DNA of 64,000 nucleotides from JBBSUQ01 sp964389755 (GTDB lineage: Bacteria > Bacteroidota > Bacteroidia > Flavobacteriales_D > Crocinitomicaceae): assembly GCA_964389755.1 (NCBI GenBank), contig CAYMEW010000014.1, positions 1-64,000 on the forward strand, read 5' to 3'. Made by a program: the position numbers and the translations under genes. The notes beneath the pieces are model-generated. The model worked only from the letters and a program-made list of their open reading frames with translations, had not been told where the DNA came from and did no database searches. This document shows positions 19,755 through 27,584 of the stretch, in pieces (position 1 is the first letter of the stretch; every line of letters starts with the position of its first letter).

Positions 19755-20621
19755 ATGAAAAAGACAGTCATGGCGGGGCTCGTCCTCGGAACAATTACGA
19801 TCATTCAGTCCTGCGCACCCGTGTATCGCTGCGGCGACCCTATTCCGGAAAAGAAACCCGGAGGAAAACGCATGCAGGCAGTGATTACCGAACGCGACTC
19901 CTTGTGCACCTCGCTTGCCGAACAAAAGGCAGTTAACCAGAACCTGCGCTCCGATAATAAGGACCTCGCGCAACGACTTTCCAACCAGCAAACGATCAAT
20001 TACGATCAGGCTGACCAGTTTGGAAAAGCACTCCAGGAAAAATCGCGCGAACTCCAGGAAAAAGAACGCCTGCTCCGCGAACGCGAAGAAGCACTCCGCG
20101 AACTGCAGAGCGTGATCGCACGACAGGACTCCATCACACGTCACCTCAATGACGTTCTCCGGAATGCACTGCTCGGCTTTAACTCGGATGAACTTTCGGT
20201 GGAAGTGAAAAACGGGAAAGTATACGTTTCGCTCTCCGATAAACTGCTCTTTAAATCAGGAAGTGCAGCCGTGGAAGACAAAGGAAAAGAAGCACTGCAG
20301 GTGCTCGCGGAAGTACTGAGCAAAAACCCGGACATTGCCATACTCGTGGAAGGGCATACCGACAATGTGCCGATCAAGACTGCACAATATAAAGATAACT
20401 GGGATCTGAGCGTGGCTCGTGCCACAAGCATCACACGGATCCTCACCGAAACTTACAGCATCGATCCGCACAGGCTCACCGCTGCCGGACGGGGCGAATA
20501 TTTCCCCAAAGCCAGCAACGATACACCGGAAGGGCGCGCGAAAAACCGTCGCACGGAGATCATTCTCTCCCCGAACCTCCAGGAAATCATGAGCCTGTTA
20601 AACGGAACGGCAGGAAACTAA
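19755..20621 (+). CDS. OmpA-family lipoprotein with coiled coil
   Basis: A 288-residue outer-membrane lipoprotein that probably ties the outer membrane to peptidoglycan. The lipobox (TIIQSC) puts the acylated Cys near residue 20. A long Glu/Arg-rich coiled coil follows (about 45-130), then the OmpA peptidoglycan-binding domain (about 160-280). Diagnostic segments are FKSGSAAV, VEGHTDN, NWDLSVARA and AKNRRTEI; the Asp and Arg of the last two normally bind diaminopimelate. There is no beta-barrel. Similar to motility- and envelope-associated OmpA proteins of Bacteroidota. The exact role is unknown. Confidence 0.88.
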   Translation: MKKTVMAGLVLGTITIIQSCAPVYRCGDPIPEKKPGGKRMQAVITERDSLCTSLAEQKAVNQNLRSDNKDLAQRLSNQQTINYDQADQFGKALQEKSRELQEKERLLREREEALRELQSVIARQDSITRHLNDVLRNALLGFNSDELSVEVKNGKVYVSLSDKLLFKSGSAAVEDKGKEALQVLAEVLSKNPDIAILVEGHTDNVPIKTAQYKDNWDLSVARATSITRILTETYSIDPHRLTAAGRGEYFPKASNDTPEGRAKNRRTEIILSPNLQEIMSLLNGTAGN

Positions 20622-20645
20622 GTCTGTCACAAATAATAAAAAAAG

Positions 20646-20673
20646 AAAGGAGTGCTTCAGTACTCCTTTTTTT
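20646..20673 (+). terminator. Terminator of the OmpA-family gene
   Basis: Stem AAAGGAGT/ACTCCTTT (20646-20653 and 20662-20669) with an 8-nt loop, followed by a T-tract. Confidence 0.75.
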
Positions 20674-20803
20674 AATACCAAAAAATTAAGTAGTCATCCG
20701 CTTCCTGCCTTAACGATTGAGATGCGCACGTTAAATTGTTCGTCTCTCCGTCCAACAACAGCTTTCTTAACCGTTTTTATCATTTCGGACGAACGCGCTT
20801 TCG

Positions 20804-20812
20804 TACCTTTGC
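20804..20812 (+). promoter_or_regulatory. -7 box for the FUSC-like gene
   Basis: TACCTTTGC matches TAnnTTTG exactly and lies 13 bp before ATG 20826, indicating a very short leader. Confidence 0.55.
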
Positions 20813-20825
20813 AGGCAATTAGCAA

Positions 20826-22976
20826 ATGCCTGTGAATATACTCGGACAACCCGGTCGAATGATCCGCACCATGGATATCCCGAAGGCGCTTTCCATACTC
20901 GCCGCACTCGGCGTTCCGCTCGTGGTATTTCACGGAGCAGACCTTTCACTGGCCATCAGCATGATCATGGGCGTATTCCTCGGAGCTCCGGCGGATATTC
21001 CCGGAAGCCGCAAGCACATGATCCTCGGCATCCTGACCGGCATCTCCAGCGGAACCTTCACCTACCTGGTACTTTCCCTGGCAACACTCGCAGGAAGCTT
21101 CTGGCTCGTGCCCTTACTCGCCTTTTTCTGCTTTTTCCACGCGATGATCGCAGTCTACGGTTTTCGCGCCTCACTGGTCAGCTTCTCCGGACTCATCGCG
21201 ATCATCTTTTCCATGGCGCGGCCCGCAACTTACTTCGAAACAGCATTCCAAAATGCGGGGCTTATGCTCTCCGGCGGACTCGTTTACCTCTGCGTGGCCT
21301 GGATCTCGAACCGGCTCACCGATAAACGGGTCAAACGAAAACTCCTTGCTGAAAGCCTGCTACTAACGGCAACTTTTATCCGTAAGCGGACCCACATGAT
21401 CGAAGCAGGCGAGGAGACCACGGCACTTCAGCAGGAACTGATCTCCCTGCAACAGGAACTCAATGAAAAACATGAAAAGTTACGCGAGATCCTTGTTGCA
21501 GAACGCAAAGCAGGTATCACGACTGATTTTTCCGGCAAACAGATACTCATCTTTGTCGAGCTGATCGATATCCTTGAGCTTATCCTGGCCAATCCCGCCA
21601 ATTACGAACGGATCAGGCACGAGTTCGAAGGACGTGAGTTCCTCATAACTCCCTTTGTGGACACACTGATCTACATTGCTGCTCAACTCGAAGAAGCCGC
21701 CAAAGTACTTGCCGAAGGCAAAAAACCCGGCGAACAAACGGATGCGGAACGGGTGTTAAAACCCGTGCGGGAGACCATGCAAAGTGCAGAGATCGAACAA
21801 TTACCCGAATCGCTCCGAAACCTGCTCACTTACATGACCGGCTACCTCCGCAAACAACTCGATAAGGTCCGCGTCATAGAAAAAGTGCTCCGCGACCTGG
21901 TAGACAAAGAGACCGTACGCTCCCGGACCGGGGATGCCGAACGCTTCGTAACCGAAACGCAATATGCACCCGCCATCCTACTGGGAAACCTGAACTTTCG
22001 TTCACCCGTCTTCCGCCATGCGCTGAGGCTAAGCATTGCCGTTACACTCGCGTATGTCGCCGGCCTGTTCATCCAAATACAAAACAGTTATTGGATCGTA
22101 ATGACGATCATTGTGATTCTCCGTCCCGGGTACGCCCTTACCAAAGAGCGTTCCGCTCACCGCGTGATCGGCACAGTCATCGGCGCGGCGATTGCTTTTG
22201 TGGTCATCCTGCTTACCGGCAATAAGACCCTTTTCGGCACGCTTTCGGTGATCTGCCTGGTGCTCGCTTTTTCCTTCATTCAGCGCAATTACCGGAGTGC
22301 CGCCATGTTCATTACACTCAATGTGATCTTTCTGTATGCGCTCCTTGCGGACAATGTCTGGCACGTGATCTCCTTCCGGGTGCTCGATACACTCATCGGA
22401 ACGCTCATTGCTTTTCTCGCATCACGGTTCCTGTTTCCCATGTGGGAATCCGATTCCATCCGCGACCTTTTTTTCGATTCGATGCGCGCCAGTAGCGAAT
22501 ACCTCCGGCAGGTGATCCGTTCCTGCGGGGAGAGCGAAAAACCGCTGAACTATAAACTCGCGCGAAAAGAAGCCTTTCTCGAACTCGGGAGACTCAATGC
22601 CGCCGGCGAACGTCTCAATCACGATCCGCTTTCTCACCAGGACGATCCCGAAAAGATCGCGCGTCTCATCCTCATGGATCACAACCTGCTCTCCGCCATT
22701 GCTGCCCTCGGAACCTACCTCGACGCCCATAAACACAAATGTTCGACAGCTTTAATTGATAGTTGCGGAAAAGCAGTCTTGCACAACCTCGAACTGATCG
22801 GGAAAACCGAAACTACCATCCCGGTTGAACTGCAGAGACCCGAAAACCTCGACCCCGGAACTGAGTCTTACCTTTTCTCACAACTCTTCTGGCTCAATGA
22901 ACTCAGCCTTAAGATAAATGCCGAACTCGGATCATCCCAAAATCAGTACGCCACGAAGCAACATTCAACCCTCTAA
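20826..22976 (+). CDS. FUSC-family membrane transporter (YccS/YhfK-like)
   Basis: A 716-residue inner-membrane protein. Two blocks of membrane helices (about residues 15-165 and 395-540) flank a large, charged cytoplasmic region (165-390) with coiled-coil-like segments. A C-terminal soluble region of about 170 residues follows. The second block contains the family motif RLSIAVTLAYVAGLFIQ and YWIVMTIIVILRPGYALTKER, typical of fusaric-acid-resistance (FUSC) and YccS/YhfK proteins, proposed to export aromatic acids. A TAnnTTTG box immediately upstream supports the ATG. Substrate unknown. Confidence 0.85.
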   Translation: MPVNILGQPGRMIRTMDIPKALSILAALGVPLVVFHGADLSLAISMIMGVFLGAPADIPGSRKHMILGILTGISSGTFTYLVLSLATLAGSFWLVPLLAFFCFFHAMIAVYGFRASLVSFSGLIAIIFSMARPATYFETAFQNAGLMLSGGLVYLCVAWISNRLTDKRVKRKLLAESLLLTATFIRKRTHMIEAGEETTALQQELISLQQELNEKHEKLREILVAERKAGITTDFSGKQILIFVELIDILELILANPANYERIRHEFEGREFLITPFVDTLIYIAAQLEEAAKVLAEGKKPGEQTDAERVLKPVRETMQSAEIEQLPESLRNLLTYMTGYLRKQLDKVRVIEKVLRDLVDKETVRSRTGDAERFVTETQYAPAILLGNLNFRSPVFRHALRLSIAVTLAYVAGLFIQIQNSYWIVMTIIVILRPGYALTKERSAHRVIGTVIGAAIAFVVILLTGNKTLFGTLSVICLVLAFSFIQRNYRSAAMFITLNVIFLYALLADNVWHVISFRVLDTLIGTLIAFLASRFLFPMWESDSIRDLFFDSMRASSEYLRQVIRSCGESEKPLNYKLARKEAFLELGRLNAAGERLNHDPLSHQDDPEKIARLILMDHNLLSAIAALGTYLDAHKHKCSTALIDSCGKAVLHNLELIGKTETTIPVELQRPENLDPGTESYLFSQLFWLNELSLKINAELGSSQNQYATKQHSTL

Positions 22977-23050
22977 TTTCGTTATAATAATCAGGGTAAC
23001 TCACGAAGTCTCCGCATATAGACAATTACTTCCGGGATCATTCTCATTCT

Positions 23051-23086
23051 CATTCTGTTCCTGTTCCTCATTCTGTTCCTGTTCCT
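23051..23086. repeat. Two tandem copies of an 18-bp pyrimidine-rich repeat
   Basis: CATTCTGTTCCTGTTCCT occurs at 23051-23068 and again, identical, at 23069-23086, with partial CATTCT copies just before. No other copy was noticed in the window. Confidence 0.7.
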
Positions 23087-23242
23087 GTTTCCTCCGTGGT
23101 TGAGCCGTGGTTGAACCGTGTCAACAGTATTCCATCTGTATACGCACCGCCATCCTAAAGCGAGGTTTAAGTATCTTCAAGGCAACAATCCCCCGTCGCC
23201 AGGGGAACACTCCTCAGTATTTTCCCGATAATTAAAATGAAA

Positions 23243-23276
23243 TTTGTATTTCACAGGGATCTTGCAGTATCTTTGT
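23243..23276 (+). promoter_or_regulatory. Bacteroidota promoter of the pseudouridine synthase gene
   Basis: TTTG at 23243-23246 (-33 element) and TATCTTTGT at 23268-23276 (-7 element), 21 bp apart, match the Bacteroidota consensus. Transcription should begin about 23281, which rules out in-frame starts before 23289. Confidence 0.65.
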
Positions 23277-23288
23277 ACCCACCAATTT

Positions 23289-24191
23289 ATGCTCGTGATG
23301 AACACAAAGAAAAACAACCCGCGTGGGGGTAAAAAATCCGCGCCCGCTAAGAAAAGTACGTCCGTACAATCGAAAAAACCCGCTAAAGGAGAAAAAAAAC
23401 AGGTTTCAAGCCGCGATAAAGGGAAATACGTCGAGTATCGCCAGCGACTCAAAAAAGGAGATCCGCTTCCGAAATTTAACGATGATGCCATTCGCCTCAA
23501 TAAATACCTCTCCAATGCAGGCGTATGCTCACGTCGCGAAGCCGATGTCCTCATTCAGACCGGTGTGGTTTCCGTAAACGGCGAGATCATTACCGAACTG
23601 GGCTACAAAGTGAAACTCACAGACGTGGTCAAATACGACGGAGAAAGCATTAACCCCGAAACCAAGCGCTACGTCCTGCTCAACAAACCGAAGGGATTCA
23701 TTACGACAATGGATGATCCGCTCGGTCGCAAAACCGTAATGGGCCTTGTGAAAAAAGCCTGCAGGGAACGCGTATATCCCGTGGGAAGGCTGGACCGGGA
23801 TACCACCGGCCTCCTGCTCTTTACCAATGACGGGGATATGGCTAAAAAACTGACGCATCCGCGCCATAAAGTGACCAAGATCTACCACGTCGAAGTTAAC
23901 AAACGCGTAAACCCGGAAGACCTCGACAGGCTCGTGGAAGGATTGCTTCTTGAAGACGGACGCACGGCCTTCGACAAAGCAGAGTTCGTAAAAGAAGGAA
24001 ATGGCAAGGAAGTAGGAGTGGAACTGCACTCCGGGAAGAACCGCATTGTGCGACGCATGTTCGAACACCTCGGCTATGAAGTTGTAAAGCTCGACCGTGT
24101 ACAATTTGCAGGACTTACGAAGAAAGACCTTCCCCGCGGTACCTTTAGGCACCTCACCGAAAAGGAAGTTTCCTTCCTCAAAATGAGCTGA
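23289..24191 (+). CDS. rRNA pseudouridine synthase (RluB/RsuA family)
   Basis: Converts a uridine of ribosomal RNA to pseudouridine. From ATG 23289 (or 23298) it is about 300 residues. A Lys-rich disordered tail of 60 residues comes first (usual for Bacteroidota members). Then an S4 RNA-binding domain (LNKYLSNAGVCSRREAD, near 75-120) and the catalytic domain with GRLDRDTTGLLLFTNDG, whose first Asp is the nucleophile. The closing HSGKNRIVRRMFEHLGYEV is also typical. The family is certain; RluB-like specificity (23S rRNA helix 80) is the usual guess but is not proven by sequence. Confidence 0.92.
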   Translation: MLVMNTKKNNPRGGKKSAPAKKSTSVQSKKPAKGEKKQVSSRDKGKYVEYRQRLKKGDPLPKFNDDAIRLNKYLSNAGVCSRREADVLIQTGVVSVNGEIITELGYKVKLTDVVKYDGESINPETKRYVLLNKPKGFITTMDDPLGRKTVMGLVKKACRERVYPVGRLDRDTTGLLLFTNDGDMAKKLTHPRHKVTKIYHVEVNKRVNPEDLDRLVEGLLLEDGRTAFDKAEFVKEGNGKEVGVELHSGKNRIVRRMFEHLGYEVVKLDRVQFAGLTKKDLPRGTFRHLTEKEVSFLKMS

Positions 24192-24208
24192 TCTTTGCCG
24201 AATTATCC

Positions 24209-24217
24209 TAATTTTAG
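24209..24217 (+). promoter_or_regulatory. -7-like box abutting a start codon
   Basis: TAATTTTAG is close to TAnnTTTG and ends 3 bp before ATG 24221. If used, the transcript would be almost leaderless. Confidence 0.3.
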
Positions 24218-24220
24218 AAC

Positions 24221-25093
24221 ATGAAATTCTACATCCTGCTTTTCACCTGCCTCCTGGCAACAGCCGCAGGTGCTCAGTCCGGCCGTCGTAAACAGAAGAT
24301 CTCTTACGCTAAAGGTACTATTTTCGGATACTGGGGATATAACCGCACCGTGTATACCAAAAGTGACCTTCACGTGCAGGGCCCCGGTTATGACTTCGAA
24401 CTCCGCGATGCGAAAGCGGCAGACAACCCGAAAAAAGTGGACTGGTCCTATTTCAACCCGAATGCAATAACGGTGCCCCAGTTTAACATCCGCGCCGGGT
24501 ATTACTTTCGCGATCACTGGGCAATCGGGCTGGGCTACGATCATTTCAAGTACATCTTCCGGGATCATAACGAGGTTCTGCTTAACGGAACGATCGCTTC
24601 CGGAGTGGACACGGTGACCAACTGGTCGGGGACGTATACCAATGAACCCGTCGTGACCGATCGCAGGTACTTCCATTATGAAAATTCGGACGGGCTGAAC
24701 TTCATTAAGCTTGAACTTATTCGCACCGATCAGTGGTTGCGTATGGGAAATAACGGACAGTTTGCCCTTTCGACGAACCTCGCCGTGGCGGCCGGTCCCA
24801 TCCTCTCTTTCAACGATTTTACCTTTGCCGGACGGAAGGACATGCGCACCATTTCCCTGTCGGGCCTGGGCGTAAGCGCCGGAATGGGGGTGAGGCTGGA
24901 ATTCTTCAGGCACATATTCCTGCAAAGTACCTTTGAACTGGGTTACGTGAACCAGATGCACGTGAGAACAAGACCCAATGACGTTGGCAGTTATGCCAAA
25001 CAACAGTTCGGTTATGCCGAATGGAATACGCTCATCGGATTTTTCCTCTACCTGCGTCAGAAGAACGGTTGTAACACCTGTCCGCACTGGTAA
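24221..25093 (+). CDS. Outer-membrane beta-barrel protein, unknown function
   Basis: A 290-residue protein with a signal peptide (MKFYILLFTCLLATAAGAQ). The mature part alternates short beta strands and has aromatic girdle residues (GYWGYNRTVY, IRAGYYFRDHWAIGLGYDH, GAEW-type turns near the C-terminus), typical of OmpW/OmpA-like outer-membrane barrels of Bacteroidota. The C-terminus ends CNTCPHW rather than in a canonical aromatic barrel residue, so the barrel may carry a short tail. It lies 29 bp after the pseudouridine synthase gene on the same strand and 11 bp from the convergent gene at 25105. Substrate unknown. Confidence 0.75.
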   Translation: MKFYILLFTCLLATAAGAQSGRRKQKISYAKGTIFGYWGYNRTVYTKSDLHVQGPGYDFELRDAKAADNPKKVDWSYFNPNAITVPQFNIRAGYYFRDHWAIGLGYDHFKYIFRDHNEVLLNGTIASGVDTVTNWSGTYTNEPVVTDRRYFHYENSDGLNFIKLELIRTDQWLRMGNNGQFALSTNLAVAAGPILSFNDFTFAGRKDMRTISLSGLGVSAGMGVRLEFFRHIFLQSTFELGYVNQMHVRTRPNDVGSYAKQQFGYAEWNTLIGFFLYLRQKNGCNTCPHW

Positions 25094-25104
25094 AAGGCAG
25101 GCAC

Positions 25105-25758
25105 TCAGCCCGACTTGCGGAACGATTGAACCGCGCCGAATAGCTGCATGTTCAGTTTTAACCATTCCTCGTTCGTAAGCTGTAAACGCGTTACCTGCGG
25201 GTCGGAGCCGGGCACGGTGGTAGCTTGCGCAACGGAAGACTTCAGGGAAAGGGTATCGCTGCTGTAATCGAAGTAAGAAATATCGAAGCTGTTTGCTCCG
25301 AAGACCAGTTTGGCAGGAACGTATGCGCCCCGCTCATAGAAGTTAATGTAATAGGTACCCGCGACAAGTCGCGTAAGCACGTTTTTACTCCCGTTGCCGA
25401 TAAGTACGGTGCGGTTTCGGACCCCGAAATAATAATCCTCTCCGTCCAGAAAGCAGGGAAGCGAATCCTGTGCCTCCACACCGAAAATATAGCCGTTCCG
25501 CACTTCATACTGAGAGGATTCGCGCAGCGTCTTCCGGGAAATATGCGAATACTGCGTACTGATGATCACGATCCCGCTATCGCTGATCTCGTATTTCAGG
25601 TTTGAATCCGGGTTGCTGTATAGACCGTAAAACGAAGGTTCCACGGAGTTGACAGGAGCCGATCCAGGTGGTATCGTTTGTGCAAAATCGTAGGATTCAA
25701 CCTGCGCATGCAGTGAAAAAAATGCAAATAGCGTGCTGAAAAGAAGGCAAAATTTCAT
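25105..25758 (-). CDS. Secreted protein of unknown function
   Basis: A 217-residue protein with a signal peptide (MKFCLLFSTLFAFFSLHAQ) and no lipobox. The rest is predicted beta-rich (YFGVRNRTVLIGNGS, YYINFYERGAYVPAK). No known domain is recognised. The start is ATG 25758, preceded by TAACTTTAA only 3 bp away. It is divergent from recJ with a 25-bp gap, so their promoters must overlap or read through. Function unknown. Confidence 0.7.
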   Translation of the reverse strand: MKFCLLFSTLFAFFSLHAQVESYDFAQTIPPGSAPVNSVEPSFYGLYSNPDSNLKYEISDSGIVIISTQYSHISRKTLRESSQYEVRNGYIFGVEAQDSLPCFLDGEDYYFGVRNRTVLIGNGSKNVLTRLVAGTYYINFYERGAYVPAKLVFGANSFDISYFDYSSDTLSLKSSVAQATTVPGSDPQVTRLQLTNEEWLKLNMQLFGAVQSFRKSG

Positions 25759-25760
25759 AT

Positions 25761-25770
25761 CTTAAAGTTA
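25761..25770 (-). promoter_or_regulatory. -7-like box abutting the start of 25758
   Basis: On the minus strand TAACTTTAAG ends 2 bp before the ATG at 25758, in the 25-bp divergent gap with recJ. Related to TAnnTTTG, but one position differs. Confidence 0.25.
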
Positions 25771-25783
25771 AAATTTTTTACCG

Positions 25784-27514
25784 ATGCAAAAGAAATGGCT
25801 GATCAAATCACCACCCGATGATACAGATACCGGACAGTTACGTTCAGTTTTAAAGATAGACCGCACGCTCGCCGGGCTTTTATTGCAACGCGGTATTTCC
25901 GGTTACGAATCCGCAAGGGATTTCTTCAGGCCCTCACTCGATGCGTTACATGACCCGTTTTTAATGCACGATATGGACCGGGCGGCCGATAGACTCGCCA
26001 GGGCGATCCGCGGAAAAGAACGCATCCTGCTTTTCGGTGATTACGATGTGGACGGAACTACCGCCGTTTCGATGATGTACCTCTTCCTGCGTGAACTTAA
26101 CCCGGAAGTGTATTATTACATTCCCGACCGCTACGCAGAAGGCTACGGCCTCAGTGATCAGGGAATCGATCATGCCGTGGAAAAAAACTGCACGCTAATG
26201 ATCAGCCTCGATTGCGGCATTCGTTCCGTTGAAAAGATCGCCCGGGCTATGAAACATGGCATCGATTTCATTGTCTGCGATCACCACCAACCCGGCCCGC
26301 AACTCCCCGATTGCATCATACTCGACCCCAAAAAAGAACAGTGTCACTATCCCTTCAGTGAACTCTCCGGTTGCGGTGTCGGATTTAAACTGCTCGATGC
26401 ACTTTGCCGCAAATACCTCCCCGGAGAACAGTCGCGCCTTTTTACCTTCCTGGACTTTCTCGCCGTTTCCATCGGTGCGGACCTCGTACCCGTTAGCGGA
26501 GAGAACCGCATTTTGAGTTACTACGGGCTCAGGCGGATCAACGAACAGCCGCGTACTTCCTTTACGGCACTGCTCGAAGTTGCCGAACGCGCCCTGCCAC
26601 TGACCTTGACGGATGTCGTTTTCGTCATAGCACCGCGCATCAACGCCGCCGGGCGCATCCGTTCCGGGAAATATGCCGTGGAAATGATGACTTCCGAAGA
26701 CGGACATGAGATCCGACAGCTCGCCGCTGAGATCAATGACGATAACCTTGAACGCAGGAAACTCGATGCGGAGATTACCGCCGAAGCACTTGCCCTCATT
26801 GAAGCAGATCAAAACTTCCACAGCCGGCGATCGACCGTTGTCTTTCAGGATAACTGGCACAAAGGCGTGATCGGGATTGTGGCTTCCCGCCTCATCGAAG
26901 TGCACTTCCGACCGACGATCGTGTTTACACGTCAGGACGACCATTATACCGGATCGGCACGTACGGTGAATGATTTTGATATTCACGCCGCCCTGTGTCA
27001 CTGCGAAGACCTGATCGTACAGTTCGGCGGGCATACGCACGCAGCCGGGCTTACTGTGCACGCCGACAAGCTGGAAGCCTTTTGTGAACGTTTCGAGGCC
27101 GTGGTGGCCGAACACTTATTGCCGGAAGACCATGTTCCACGCCAGGAGGCCGATTACAAATTGAACTTCGACGAACTGTTCATGAAAGAAGAGAATCGCA
27201 TGAAACTGCCGCGCTTCAAACGCATCCTCGATCAGTTCGAGCCCTTCGGACCCGGAAATATGAAACCACTCTTTCTTTCCGAAAACGTGTTTGCTACCGA
27301 TCAGCGCATTTTGAAAGACAAACACCTCAAACTGTCCGTCGTGCAGCCCGACGCGGATCTCTGCATTGAAGCCATCGGGTTTAACATGGCCGATAAAGCT
27401 GAACTGGTGGCATCCGGCCTGCCCTTCGACATGATTTATACGCTTGAGAGCAATACCTGGAACAACAAGACAACACTACAGTTAAATATAAAAGACATTC
27501 GTTCAACTTGTTAA
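25784..27514 (+). CDS. recJ: Single-stranded-DNA-specific exonuclease RecJ
   Basis: 5'-3' exonuclease of the RecF recombination and base-excision/mismatch repair pathways. At 576 residues it has usual length. The DHH motifs appear: LFGDYDVDGTTAVSM (about 82-96), SLDCGI (about 143) and CDHHQPGPQL (about 166), which bind two metal ions. The DHHA1 domain (GGHTHAAG, about 415) and a C-terminal OB-like region follow. The ATG at 25784 is the only sensible start, 25 bp from the divergent gene at 25758. No operon partner downstream. Confidence 0.95.
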   Translation: MQKKWLIKSPPDDTDTGQLRSVLKIDRTLAGLLLQRGISGYESARDFFRPSLDALHDPFLMHDMDRAADRLARAIRGKERILLFGDYDVDGTTAVSMMYLFLRELNPEVYYYIPDRYAEGYGLSDQGIDHAVEKNCTLMISLDCGIRSVEKIARAMKHGIDFIVCDHHQPGPQLPDCIILDPKKEQCHYPFSELSGCGVGFKLLDALCRKYLPGEQSRLFTFLDFLAVSIGADLVPVSGENRILSYYGLRRINEQPRTSFTALLEVAERALPLTLTDVVFVIAPRINAAGRIRSGKYAVEMMTSEDGHEIRQLAAEINDDNLERRKLDAEITAEALALIEADQNFHSRRSTVVFQDNWHKGVIGIVASRLIEVHFRPTIVFTRQDDHYTGSARTVNDFDIHAALCHCEDLIVQFGGHTHAAGLTVHADKLEAFCERFEAVVAEHLLPEDHVPRQEADYKLNFDELFMKEENRMKLPRFKRILDQFEPFGPGNMKPLFLSENVFATDQRILKDKHLKLSVVQPDADLCIEAIGFNMADKAELVASGLPFDMIYTLESNTWNNKTTLQLNIKDIRSTC

Positions 27515-27562
27515 GTTTTTTTAATTTACAGGTAACTTTTTAGGTTTATTCGGATTTTGGAA

Positions 27563-27571
27563 TATTTTTGT
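27563..27571 (+). promoter_or_regulatory. -7 box for the SprB-repeat T9SS gene
   Basis: TATTTTTGT matches TAnnTTTG and lies 13 bp before ATG 27585. There is no TTGTCY repeat upstream, unlike the three T9SS genes at 6279, 10414 and 15584. Confidence 0.5.
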
Positions 27572-27584
27572 CCAAAAATCTGAA

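Larger units (their letters stand above)
22977..23288. other. Intergenic stretch with short tandem repeats
   Basis: About 310 bp without a supported gene. It contains a pyrimidine-rich tandem repeat (23041-23090), a second short direct repeat (CCGTGGTTGA twice, 23094-23113) and the pseudouridine-synthase promoter at its right end. Confidence 0.55.
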
